Under the pieces are notes generated by a model, which was given only the letters and a program-made list of their open reading frames with translations, did no database searches and was not told the origin of the DNA. Positions 35,530-43,088 of a stretch of DNA of 64,000 nt are shown here, piece after piece (position 1 is the first letter of the stretch; every line of letters begins with the position of its first letter). A program made the position numbers and the translations under genes. Source of the stretch: Calothrix sp. PCC 7103 (GTDB lineage Bacteria; Cyanobacteriota; Cyanobacteriia; Cyanobacteriales; Nostocaceae); NCBI RefSeq assembly GCF_000331305.1, contig NZ_KB217478.1, forward strand, positions 1,843,679-1,907,678. The letters are read 5' to 3'.

Positions 35530-35973
35530 ATGCACGTCAAAAGTTGTGTTATTCCTGTCGTTAAATCTCCCAAAGACTATCAAGTCTATCGCATAAGTCC
35601 CCATGACTCAAATCGATTAGCAATTGTTTTCGATACTGCTAGTGCCAACACCTCATTAACCTGTTGCGTAGAAATTTTTGATATTGGCGGAAAAACTCCA
35701 CCAAACCGTCATCAATGGGCAGTTGAAATGTTTTTCGTGCTTAAAGGTGAAGGAGTAGCTATCTGTGATGGTAAAAATGTTTCAATTAAAACAGGAGATA
35801 GTTTACTCGTACCACCTACAGGTACTCACATGATAAAAAATACAGGCGCCTCACGTTTATATACTTTAACAATCATGGTACCAAACGAAGATTTTTCTGA
35901 ACTTATTCGTAGCGGTACTCCTGTAGAGTTAGACGAAGAAGATATGTTAGTACTCAGTAGACTGGCGCCGTAA
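35530..35973 (+). CDS. single-domain cupin protein
   Basis: The 147-residue protein starts behind AGGAGAT about six bases from the ATG. It has the cupin motifs 1 and 2: PPNRHQWAVEMFFVLKGEGVAICDG and GDSLLVPPTGTHMIKNTG. Motif 1 has NRHQW...E, so one of the usual HxH histidines is replaced by Gln-Trp spacing, yet a His, Glu and distal His remain for metal binding. It may be an isomerase, a dioxygenase or a binding protein. It lies 22 bp after the isochorismatase-like gene and likely works on the same compound. Confidence 0.82.
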   Translation: MHVKSCVIPVVKSPKDYQVYRISPHDSNRLAIVFDTASANTSLTCCVEIFDIGGKTPPNRHQWAVEMFFVLKGEGVAICDGKNVSIKTGDSLLVPPTGTHMIKNTGASRLYTLTIMVPNEDFSELIRSGTPVELDEEDMLVLSRLAP

Positions 35974-35989
35974 TTTTAAAACCCATATA

Positions 35990-36013
35990 GCACAGGCATC
36001 CTGTCTGTGCTTT
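35990..36013 (+). terminator. terminator-like hairpin after the cupin gene
   Basis: GCACAG-GCATCCTGT-CTGTGC followed by TTT lies 17 bp past the cupin stop. The stem has 6 bp and the U-run is short. Confidence 0.5.
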
Positions 36014-36031
36014 GATATTTATTAAATAATC

Positions 36032-36285
36032 TTGACTCTCTCTGACCTAAAGGTACAGAGATTCACAAGAGATTTCAGCCTATTTTCTCTTGTATCCCAG
36101 TGTTCAGACCAAGCGTCTTGATTTTGGGTTCCTAGGCTCAACACGTTTGCTCAAAATTGAGCGTGCTGATGTCTCCTCAAGGTTTTTCAGGCGTCTACTT
36201 CCCCTCAGTCCACGGGTAGGTTTTAACGTCTTGTACTGACTTTTAAATCTTACTACAAAGCCGTCTTAAAAAGACGGGGTTTTAA
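36032..36285 (-). mobile_element. decayed IS200/IS605-type element: tnpB 3' relic and right end
   Basis: Read on the minus strand, the region has a frame with several internal stops whose surviving words (LPVD-GEVDA, NVLSLGTQNQDAW) recall the C-terminal tail of cyanobacterial TnpB proteins. It finishes with GAATCTCTGTACCTTTAGG and TCAGAGAGAGTCAAG. The last part is a hairpin (CTCTG-ACC-TAAAGGT-CAGAG type) like the subterminal right-end hairpin of the family, which is part of the guide (omega) RNA. A second stem (CCGTCTTTTTAAGACGG) lies at about 36262-36279. The gene itself is gone; only the right end remains. This is motif recall without a search. Confidence 0.55.
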
Positions 36286-36384
36286 ACCCAAATTTTCGAT
36301 AAAAAATAAAAAAGCCTCTACCAAACGATAAATAATACATTCGTTTGATTTTGGCTCTTTAGAATGAGGGAACTGATATTGTAG

Positions 36385-36507
36385 ATTCGTAAACTAAAAC
36401 TTATACATTTACAAAATTCTGTAGCCAGTTTTACATTATGGCAGGCAAATGTGCAACGGTTAGGTAAGTTACTATCTAAAACCGCAAAATCCTTAGCAGA
36501 AAAGTAA
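36385..36507 (+). pseudogene. possible gene remnant (40 codons)
   Basis: An open frame without a start codon reads FTLWQANVQRLGKLLSKTAK and ends AEK-stop at 36505-36507; a TAG precedes it. The amphipathic helical composition is protein-like. It lies between the IS605 relic and a palindromic repeat, a context of decay and insertion. Chance cannot be excluded. Confidence 0.3.
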
Positions 36508-36511
36508 CCCT

Positions 36512-36665
36512 GGCAACGGATACAACGGATATAACGGATAATTTTTCATTGTCATGCTGAACGTAGGGAAGCATCTTAGTATTCAGTAAATCATCAGATT
36601 ATTCGCTATGCTCATAATGACAATTTATACTTAAAAAATAATTTATCCGTTACATCCGTTGCAAA
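36512..36665. repeat. composite inverted repeat (ACGGAT outer arms, GTCATNCTGA inner arms)
   Basis: The outer arms are GCAACGGATACAACGGATAT... at 36513 and its inverse ...TTATCCGTTACATCCGTTGC ending at 36661-36662. Nested inside is a copy of the palindromic family: GTCATGCTGAACGTAGGGAA at about 36549 and TTCGCTATGCTCATAATGAC ending at about 36621. The outer arm also occurs alone at 22735. Nesting suggests that one element inserted into, or was assembled with, the other. Confidence 0.7.
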
Positions 36666-36790
36666 TTCTTCCAATCAAAACTAGTAAATCTAACCTAGAC
36701 ACAAACCCGACACTGATTATATAATTCCGGTGCTTTGCCAATTTCACCGTATTTTTGCGGTTATTACCACAATATAAGGTAACAATATTT

Positions 36791-38437
36791 ATGGCGCAAC
36801 ACCGGAAAATCATTGAGTTAGTTGTGTGTTTATTGGGTACATTTGCGACAAGATCGGTTTTAGGAATTGGCACTGCTCAAGCTGCTGATACTTTAGTGGT
36901 GAGATATGGGCCATTTACTGAGACTATTACGCTCTCGGAACTGCAACAAATAGCACAAACAGGTAAAATTCCTAGTGGCTATGATATTTATACTCATAGG
37001 TTATCGCTTGGGCAGCGTCAGCAACTTGTTACAGCACTGCGGACGAATGTGCCAATTAGCGTTGTGACGATGAATAATTTATTAAGTACACGTATTGGTT
37101 CGACTATTCTTAATGACTTGTCAAGTGTAATTCGGCGCCGAGATGATGCGCGGTTTCAAGCTGTTCGTGGTGCGTTGGTTTTAGGTTCAACGGCGCCTCA
37201 AGGTTTATCTGTATTATCATTTATAGCTAATTATCCTAGCAAACAGCTAGAAATAGATTTACCACAAGCTTTTAAAGTTGCAGGCAGTTTTAATACTGCG
37301 TTTTGGCAGACGCAACGGTTCATGGCAGCAATAGAACCTCGTTTGAGCAGTCGCAAAGTTCAATTAAAGTTACCGCTTGATGCTTCAAAACCTGGGTCAG
37401 CAGAAGTTAAAATTTTGAAGTTGAATTTGGATGATAGAAAACGGAGACGAAAAATACCTGTTGATTTATATTGGTCGAAAGACACTAATTCAAGTAAGCC
37501 TGTAATTATTTTTTCTCATGGACTGGGGTCTGTACGCACAGAATTAAAATATTTGGCGGAGCATTTAGCATCACATGGTTATCCAGTAGTTACATTAGAG
37601 CATCCCGGCAGTAACGAAGCAAATGTAAATTCGGCACTTGTTGGCAAGAACCGAATTATGAAGCCACAAGAATTTTTAGAACGTCCTCAAGATATTAGTT
37701 TTGTTTTAGACCAACTTGATACGAGTAACCGTAATGGGTCTTTTCCTTTGACTGGTAAACTCGCTACTAATAATGTAATTATTCTTGGTTACTCGTTTGG
37801 AGGAAGTACTGCACTGGCTGTTGGTGGCGCCGAGTATCAGCTAGAATTTCTTAAACAACGGTGTAAAGATAATCTTGCTGTTGTTAGTCTCGGTGAAGGT
37901 ATGCAGTGTATTGCTCAGGAATTACCAGAAAACAATTATTCTTTTCGTGACGCTAGAATCAAACGGGTTATTGCACTCAACCCCACTACATCCTTATTAT
38001 TTGGCGATACTGGTTTATCTAAAGTACAAGTTCCTACGCTTGTACTTGCTGCTTCCGCTGACAAAACAACACCTGCACTAACCGAACAAGTAATTAACTT
38101 CGACAAACTTCCAAATCCTAAATCTTTAGTTGGTATTGTAGGCGCCACTCACCTAAGTGTAAAAGACCCAAACGCAACTCTTGACCAAAGCGGCAAAATA
38201 GATACTCCCATCAGTGGGGGTGAAATCGTTGGCGCCCAAGCAGTTGATGTTCGCAATTATGTAAAGAGTATTGTACTAGCATCTGCGGCTCAACTTACAC
38301 CCGAAGCCAAAAAATATGAAGTGTTTCTAACTGCTGACTATGCTCAATTTGCTTCTACACAAGCATTTCCCATCCGTTTGATTACTCAAATTCCCCCTGA
38401 AGCAATGGCTATCGCTAAGGAATTACTTCAAAAGTAG
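36791..38437 (+). CDS. secreted DUF1400 alpha/beta hydrolase (paralog 2)
   Basis: The ATG at 36791 (AAGG about 11 bases upstream) begins a signal peptide (MAQHRKIIELVVCLLGTFAT, cleavage likely after AQA); a TTG 12 codons earlier would spoil it. The 548-residue protein has the DUF1400 domain (VRYGPFTETITLSELQQIAQTG) and the hydrolase motifs IFSHGLGSVRTEL, LEHPGSNEAN, the nucleophile elbow LGYSFGGSTAL and GATHLS near the C-terminus. It is clearly a relative of the gene at 18346: same order, same HPGS and R-P-x-D-I motifs. The substrate is unknown. Confidence 0.86.
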   Translation: MAQHRKIIELVVCLLGTFATRSVLGIGTAQAADTLVVRYGPFTETITLSELQQIAQTGKIPSGYDIYTHRLSLGQRQQLVTALRTNVPISVVTMNNLLSTRIGSTILNDLSSVIRRRDDARFQAVRGALVLGSTAPQGLSVLSFIANYPSKQLEIDLPQAFKVAGSFNTAFWQTQRFMAAIEPRLSSRKVQLKLPLDASKPGSAEVKILKLNLDDRKRRRKIPVDLYWSKDTNSSKPVIIFSHGLGSVRTELKYLAEHLASHGYPVVTLEHPGSNEANVNSALVGKNRIMKPQEFLERPQDISFVLDQLDTSNRNGSFPLTGKLATNNVIILGYSFGGSTALAVGGAEYQLEFLKQRCKDNLAVVSLGEGMQCIAQELPENNYSFRDARIKRVIALNPTTSLLFGDTGLSKVQVPTLVLAASADKTTPALTEQVINFDKLPNPKSLVGIVGATHLSVKDPNATLDQSGKIDTPISGGEIVGAQAVDVRNYVKSIVLASAAQLTPEAKKYEVFLTADYAQFASTQAFPIRLITQIPPEAMAIAKELLQK

Positions 38438-38585
38438 GACATGCAAGAAACCGGGTTTCTGGGTTTCTATACCGTTCAAAGTTTGACGATTTTGCAATAA
38501 AATGTTACATTACTTAATATCGGAGTAATTCCATCCTCTGATATCGGTTTTATAGTATCTCCCATCATGTTAAAAGTAGAATAAA

Positions 38586-38612
38586 CCCTCGGTGCGGTAG
38601 CCGAGGTTTTTT
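38586..38612 (+). terminator. rho-independent terminator
   Basis: CCTCGG-TGCGGTAG-CCGAGG followed by TTTTTT lies about 150 bp after the hydrolase stop and before the toxin gene. A half of the AAACCGGGTTT repeat lies between the stop and the hairpin. The 325-bp gap shows no coding remnant. Confidence 0.75.
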
Positions 38613-38762
38613 CGTATTTAATAACTACTCAACTTTGATATTTTTTAGTACACAAACTAATACAACGACTATTTTTACTGGGCTAGATATAACGCAAGTC
38701 ACCACACCCAGCGCTCATGTCGATGTAGAATAAACCTGCGGAAAGTACTTTTACAATGTGGG

Positions 38763-39134
38763 GTGTGTGGGGTGAGTGGGTTATCGGATGAGGAAATTTT
38801 TCGCTACTTAGGTAATATAATTGCAAATTTTGAACTATATAAATGTGAAGAATGCGCTGTTGCTGTAATGCGATGGTTACAAGGCAATAATATAGAGGGA
38901 CGAGTTATTAAACTTAAAACGGCTTATGGAGAAGATTACATACTTAGTACACGTTTAACAAACCAAGGTATAAATAGTTCGATTACACTTAATGGAATTC
39001 ATTACGAAGTAGAGGTTAGGGATAGAGTCTTTGATAATCTATCTACAGAAGGATTGACGTTTGAAGATTGGAAAAATGATTTTGATTGTCTGAATGGAGA
39101 ATTTATCATTGATTATCCTTCGGACTTTATCTAA
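38763..39134 (+). CDS. papain-fold toxin-like domain protein (orphan)
   Basis: The 123-residue product is a single domain. Its layout matches the papain-fold toxin domains seen at the C-termini of polymorphic toxins: LSDEEIFRYLGNIIANFE, the presumed nucleophile Cys in YKCEECAVAVMRWLQ (about 26-40), the strand EGRVIKLKT, and the His in LNGIHYEVEVRDRVFDNL. The start is uncertain (GTG at 38763 or 38772), and the frame is open upstream without recognisable delivery domain or signal peptide. A probable immunity gene follows by 35 bp. It may be an orphan toxin cassette, a remnant of a longer toxin, or domesticated. Confidence 0.65.
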   Translation: MCGVSGLSDEEIFRYLGNIIANFELYKCEECAVAVMRWLQGNNIEGRVIKLKTAYGEDYILSTRLTNQGINSSITLNGIHYEVEVRDRVFDNLSTEGLTFEDWKNDFDCLNGEFIIDYPSDFI

Positions 39135-39169
39135 ACAACAATATTAAATATATGTAAAGGCGTAAAAAT

Positions 39170-39520
39170 ATGAGTAAATTATTTGAAATTTTAGAAAAGA
39201 TAAAAACTAAGCCTGGAATGTATATTGGAAATCCTTCAGTTAGTGATTTATTCCATTTTTTAGTTGGCTTTAAAACAGCTTTAAGAGAATTGGGAATTCA
39301 AGCGACAGATGAAGAAATGGACTTTTACCGAGAGTTTCAGCCTTGGGTACAAAAAAAGTATCATGTCTCAACATCTAATTCTTGGGCAAAAATAATTATG
39401 CTCCATTGTGCCTCGGAGCAAGAAGGTTTAAATGTTTTCTATAAATTATTAGAAGAGTTTAAACACCGAGATAAAAGTTTAAATGGAAATAGTATCGATA
39501 ACATGACATCCATTGCATAA
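39170..39520 (+). CDS. probable immunity protein for the adjacent toxin
   Basis: The 116-residue, soluble protein starts LFEILEKIKTKPGMYIGNPS and continues with DLFHFLVGFKTALRELGIQ, DFYREFQPWVQKKYHV, NSWAKIIMLHCASEQEGLNVFYKLLEEF. This KPGMYIGxPS...WAKII pattern is familiar from small proteins encoded beside toxin domains and in multi-immunity loci in many bacteria. The 35-bp spacing after the toxin gene and same strand support an operon. The family's binding mode is not known to me. The assignment is therefore mainly by context and recalled pattern. Confidence 0.6.
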   Translation: MSKLFEILEKIKTKPGMYIGNPSVSDLFHFLVGFKTALRELGIQATDEEMDFYREFQPWVQKKYHVSTSNSWAKIIMLHCASEQEGLNVFYKLLEEFKHRDKSLNGNSIDNMTSIA

Positions 39521-39691
39521 AACCCAAAAGCTAGAGATTACTAGTAAGTCTACAAAAGCATAAAATTAAGATGTTTGTAAAAACCTCTGGTAGCCGAGAG
39601 AAAACCGATATACTTCCAAACAAGTTTCATGTACTCGGAACGTTCTAAGCGCATGTACTAATAATTTATGCTCTTATTAACTTTGATGTTG
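39521..39691. other. AT-rich noncoding DNA after the immunity gene
   Basis: This stretch opens a noncoding block of about 1.1 kb that runs to 40616. It carries no open frame or clear hairpin. The later parts of the block hold the duplicated hairpin unit, a gene remnant and a MITE. Confidence 0.4.
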
Positions 39692-39847
39692 AGAAAACTT
39701 TATTCAAATTGCTATTTATTTTAATTACTGGGGCTGTTTTTACTGGTGGTTATCATTTCTATCTTCGTTCATTACTGGGGTTTATTTGCTATATCCCCCA
39801 GTAAAACATTATTCTTTCCCCGCTCCATGCGGCGCCGAAAAATCTTT
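39692..39847 (+). repeat. 155-bp duplicated hairpin unit, copy 1
   Basis: Copy 1 contains ATTACTGGGGCTGTTTTTAC, then a hairpin TTACTGGGG-loop-CCCCAGTAA at 39772-39804 with a 15-base loop, then AACATTATTCTTTCCCCGCT and TGCGGCGCCGA. Copy 2 begins 263 bp later. Outside a short variable patch (about 39750-39765) they differ at few positions. The unit is noncoding. The conserved stem with changed loop bases suggests a structured element. Confidence 0.75.
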
Positions 39848-39954
39848 ATTACCCTTTAATCACAAACGTTTGACAAGTATCAACGTTATTAAACAACCAC
39901 ATACAGACACTTGTACTGATAATGAAAGTGCGTGCTGCTGTAATGTTTGTGTGG

Positions 39955-40110
39955 AGAGGAAGTTGATTCAAATCGCTATTTATTTTAATTACTGGGGCTA
40001 TTTTTACTGGTGGTTAAGATTTTTATTTTGTAAATTACTGGGGTTTATTTGTTATATCCCCCAGTAAAACATTATTCTTTCCCCGCTCCGTGCGGCGCCG
40101 AGAAACCTTT
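39955..40110 (+). repeat. 155-bp duplicated hairpin unit, copy 2
   Basis: Copy 2 has the same order of blocks: ATTACTGGGGCTATTTTTAC, hairpin TTACTGGGG...CCCCAGTAA at 40035-40067, AACATTATTCTTTCCCCGCT and TGCGGCGCCGAG. The DNA between the copies (39848-39954) is unique. An open frame that runs across part of both copies is not supported as a gene. Confidence 0.75.
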
Positions 40111-40111
40111 A

Positions 40112-40146
40112 AACTACTGGGGTTATTTGCGCGTATCCCCAGTAAT
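40112..40146 (+). repeat. third hairpin of the ACTGGGG/CCCCAGT type
   Basis: CTACTGGGG-TTATTTGCGCGTAT-CCCCAGTAA directly follows copy 2. It keeps the stem and part of the loop (TTATTTG) but not the rest of the duplicated unit, so the hairpin is the shared, probably older, core. Confidence 0.6.
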
Positions 40147-40184
40147 TACGAGCAGCGCCAATTATTCAGAACTTTTTGCTCGCA

Positions 40185-40316
40185 CTATATAATTGCACCC
40201 AGTAAGCTTAATATCTTGTGTACTGGAGCTTTATCTACATCTAACTGAATAACTTGAGCAAGTAGTTGCTTGGGAATATAGCGTGATGACTTGAGAAGAC
40301 GCTCACGGTTATTCCT
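40185..40316 (-). pseudogene. gene remnant, C-terminal 43 codons
   Basis: The minus-strand frame from 40316 to the TAG at 40185-40187 reads RERLLKSSRYIPKQLLAQVI and QLDVDKAPVHKILSLLGAII, a convincing protein sequence. It begins right after a TAA and has no start codon, so it is the tail of a lost gene. The MITE copy B starts 35 bp upstream in its own reading direction, and its insertion may have accompanied the loss. The family is not recognised. Confidence 0.4.
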
Positions 40317-40351
40317 TTATAAACAATTTACTTTGAAAAAGCCGAGATTTT

Positions 40352-40514
40352 ATACTTAACACGGGTAAGAAATGTCATTCTGAGCGTAGCGTAATGCGTA
40401 AACGCAGTTTTCCCGGAGGGTAGCATTTGCCGAAGGCTAGAATCTCTAAGATGCTTCACTGCACTACGTTTCGTTCAGCATGACAAAGTTTATATTCTAC
40501 CCATTAGCAGTATA
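40352..40514 (-). mobile_element. MITE-like element, copy B
   Basis: This 163-bp element is copy A (25364-25480) in reverse orientation with an internal insertion (about 40393-40440, including GTTTTCCCGGAGGGTAGCAT). The outer 70 bp on one side and about 40 bp on the other match copy A almost exactly, including TTATATTCTACCCATTAGCA. The insert carries the word TTTTCCC.GAGGGTAGCAT also present in the repeat at 43567. No transposase is encoded. Confidence 0.7.
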
Positions 40515-40616
40515 AATACGATTGCAAATTGGGTTGTAAATAGTAAAGATGAACCCATCAAAAACAAAGTTGAATTAGAATTAGCAGGTTAGTGGAGGTT
40601 TTAGCATCAACGAGAT

Positions 40617-42491
40617 TTAATTTTTATATATTGGTAATTGAACTGTGAATGTGGCGCCTTTGTTTTCACCTTCGCTCGCTGCTGTTACGTTTCCTCCATG
40701 CAATTCAACTATTTGCCGTACAATTGCTAATCCCAAACCTAATCCACCGAATGTGCGTGTAATACTGCTATCTGCTTGACGGAAACGTTCAAATACGTGA
40801 GGTAAAAATTCTGGGTTTATGCCTTTACCAGTATCTGTGACGGTGATTTGAGCATAATTAGATGTATTAGAATCACCATTATTTATCTCTGATAGTATAA
40901 TATTTACGTCTCCACCATTTGGCGTAAACTTAATCGCGTTTGTAAGTAAATTACATATAACCTGCTGTAATCGATTTATATCCCCCATCACTCTTGGTTG
41001 AGTTGTTTGTGCAAGTTGCAAATTAATTGATTTCGCATTCGCTGCAAGTTGAACCGTCTCAATTGCCGCTTGAATAACTGATTCTAAGTTTACTACTACT
41101 GCATTCAATGTAAATTTGCCCCGTAATATTCTTGAAACATCAAGTAAGTCGTCTATAAGTTGATTTAATAATATAGTGTTGCGTTCGATGGTTAAGAGCG
41201 CGCGTTCAGTTTTGGCTTCATCAAGTTTATGCGCGCGCAATAGTTTAGTCCAGCCTAAAATTGGGTTGAGTGGAGTTCGCAGCTCGTGGGAAAGTACAGC
41301 TAAAAATTCATCTTTGATACGGTTTGCTGACTCAGCTTCGTTACGAGCAGATTGTTCGCGTTCTAATAGTTCGTCTTTTTCTTGATTTGATCGTTGTAGC
41401 TGGATATTGAAAAGCTCTAATTTTTGAGTCAGTTGAGCTTTTGCTTGATATTCTGCTGCACGCACACGTTCGACAGCAAGCATTGTTTGCATCGTAGCTT
41501 GTTCCGTAATTGCAGAACCAATTAATAAGCTAACACTACACTGGACGAATAAACTTAGTTTGTGAACTTGTAAGATTTCTGAATCAAAGGGTATGAATGA
41601 GGCATTCGCATTGGGAAAATTTATAACATAAGCCACAATCGTAGCAAATACGCAGAAACTCGCAGTAAGTGTACCACCCAGAATTTTATAGCGAGTTGCT
41701 GCCCAAATAATTGGGATAAAGTTTAAAAATGAGTAGTTTTGAAATAATACGTTCGATGTGTCTACTTTATGTACCGTTAGTATCGCAATAAATATACACA
41801 ATATTAAAATAGTGCTTGGTTCCAACCAATTGGGGGTAATATTATCTACCTTGGAAAAGTTTAAATTAGTACTATCATCAGGCGCCGTTAATTGTATCGA
41901 AGATTGAGAAGATTGTTTTATTTTGGGTGAAATATAGCCATGTTTAACTAAAATTGGGGTAAATAGCAGTAAAAGTAAAGGTGCAACTGCCATTACTCCT
42001 ACAGCATTACCTAACCACCAACGCAAAATATTTCCAGGTAGATTTTGCCAAGACATTTTACCCACAGTTGAAAGCACCAAGCACCCAACCAACGCAGAAG
42101 CTGCACAACCCAGTATTGGTGCGCTGATAATAAAAGTCACTGCATCTCTTAATCGTTTAAAATTGAGGTTGTTGTGCCAATAATAACGAAACAGAAGTAG
42201 AGTTACTAAGGGTTCTATAACATCCGTCAAACTTGCGAGTCTATACCAACCGTCATTTCCCCACAAATGAGACATTGAAAACGAAGCTATCCACGTTAAG
42301 ATAACTCCTACCCAACCAAACCACAGACTCAGTGTTACCGCAACACCGGATGGTGGAAACCATAAAGATACTGCTGGACTAACTCGAAAAATTAGTGCAA
42401 GATAATGTGCTATTACAAGTGCTACCAACCCTAACACAATTGGTGCCCATCTAATTATCTTCATTCGACTACTCAAATTAAAATCAGCCAA
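40617..42491 (-). CDS. MASE1-domain sensor histidine kinase
   Basis: The 624-residue protein has an N-terminal MASE1 integral-membrane sensor (about 14-330, VSLWFPPSGVAVTLSLWFG, WRWWLGNAVG-type motif at about 157-167). A coiled coil follows (about 335-392), then the HisKA domain with phospho-accepting His402 in AVLSHELRTPLNPILGW. The ATPase has an N-box (NLLTNAIKFTPNGG), DTGKGI and GGLGLGLAIVRQIVELHGG. It is a hybrid-free kinase; no response regulator is adjacent. The ligand of MASE1 is unknown. The gene stands alone, with nblA divergent upstream. Confidence 0.9.
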   Translation of the reverse strand: MADFNLSSRMKIIRWAPIVLGLVALVIAHYLALIFRVSPAVSLWFPPSGVAVTLSLWFGWVGVILTWIASFSMSHLWGNDGWYRLASLTDVIEPLVTLLLFRYYWHNNLNFKRLRDAVTFIISAPILGCAASALVGCLVLSTVGKMSWQNLPGNILRWWLGNAVGVMAVAPLLLLLFTPILVKHGYISPKIKQSSQSSIQLTAPDDSTNLNFSKVDNITPNWLEPSTILILCIFIAILTVHKVDTSNVLFQNYSFLNFIPIIWAATRYKILGGTLTASFCVFATIVAYVINFPNANASFIPFDSEILQVHKLSLFVQCSVSLLIGSAITEQATMQTMLAVERVRAAEYQAKAQLTQKLELFNIQLQRSNQEKDELLEREQSARNEAESANRIKDEFLAVLSHELRTPLNPILGWTKLLRAHKLDEAKTERALLTIERNTILLNQLIDDLLDVSRILRGKFTLNAVVVNLESVIQAAIETVQLAANAKSINLQLAQTTQPRVMGDINRLQQVICNLLTNAIKFTPNGGDVNIILSEINNGDSNTSNYAQITVTDTGKGINPEFLPHVFERFRQADSSITRTFGGLGLGLAIVRQIVELHGGNVTAASEGENKGATFTVQLPIYKN

Positions 42492-42847
42492 TTTATGTCT
42501 ATATATAGAGGCAATAGTATAACTTTTTTATTATCCACGATATCAAATCTATTTTACATCTGTCTGATGACGTACAGATATTTGATGCATTTTAAATAAA
42601 ATTTTTTTTGGTCTTTATGAATACATTTTTTTATGAAGAGAATTTAATAAACGCGATAAATACTTTTGTATTACTTTTCACTCTTTAGATAAACGTGTGA
42701 GATATCTTAAGTGATACATATATCTGCAATATAAAAATTGAATTCAGTCCCAAGATAGTGTGTAATATTGGTGCCAGAATATAAATTAGTAATTAAGAAA
42801 TAACGAATCTACTATTCGATTTAATTTAACCCTTAAGGAGGTTAACT
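42492..42847. other. divergent promoter region of the MASE1 kinase gene and nblA
   Basis: The 355-bp region must hold both promoters. It is AT-rich, and AAGGAGGT lies 5 bases before the nblA start. I looked for an NtcA site (GTA-N8-TAC), which controls nblA in other cyanobacteria, and did not find one. Confidence 0.5.
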
Positions 42848-43024
42848 ATGGACACTACTATGTTTGAATTAAGTTTAGAGCAACAATTCCAAATGCGTTT
42901 AATGCAAGAATCGGCTCAAGAATTAAGCCGTGAGCAAATGTTAGATATACTTATGCAAACTTCACGTATGTTAATGGTCAAAGATAACATTATTCGGAAT
43001 TTAGTCAAAAATGGAACTTTGTAA
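42848..43024 (+). CDS. nblA: NblA-family phycobilisome degradation protein
   Basis: NblA marks phycobilisomes for breakdown by Clp protease under nutrient starvation. The 58-residue protein follows a perfect AAGGAGGT and reads FELSLEQQFQMRLMQESAQE then LSREQMLDILMQTSRMLMVK, which matches the two-helix NblA/Ycf18 pattern (FxLxxEQQFxLR, MSREQxxxxL). The length is normal for the family. A rho-independent terminator follows. It is a monocistronic unit. The short size is easily missed. A paralog elsewhere in the genome is likely, as filamentous species often have more than one. Confidence 0.85.
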   Translation: MDTTMFELSLEQQFQMRLMQESAQELSREQMLDILMQTSRMLMVKDNIIRNLVKNGTL

Positions 43025-43032
43025 GGTTAGAT

Positions 43033-43072
43033 GTGGAGAGTTAAGTCATATGCTACTACTCTCCACTTTTCT
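43033..43072 (+). terminator. rho-independent terminator of nblA
   Basis: GTGGAGAGT-loop of 16 bases-ACTCTCCAC followed by TTTTCTT, 8 bp past the nblA stop. The 9-bp stem is perfect. Confidence 0.85.
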
Positions 43073-43088
43073 TCAATAGTTTTATAAT

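Noticed and set aside
39786-40067. A 93-codon frame spanning the duplicated hairpin units
   Set aside because: It crosses both noncoding repeat copies, and its translation is Cys/Trp-rich with no family. Duplication of hairpins explains the open frame.
42492-42847. NtcA-binding site upstream of nblA
   Set aside because: No GTA-N8-TAC spacing with a suitable downstream -10 box was found.
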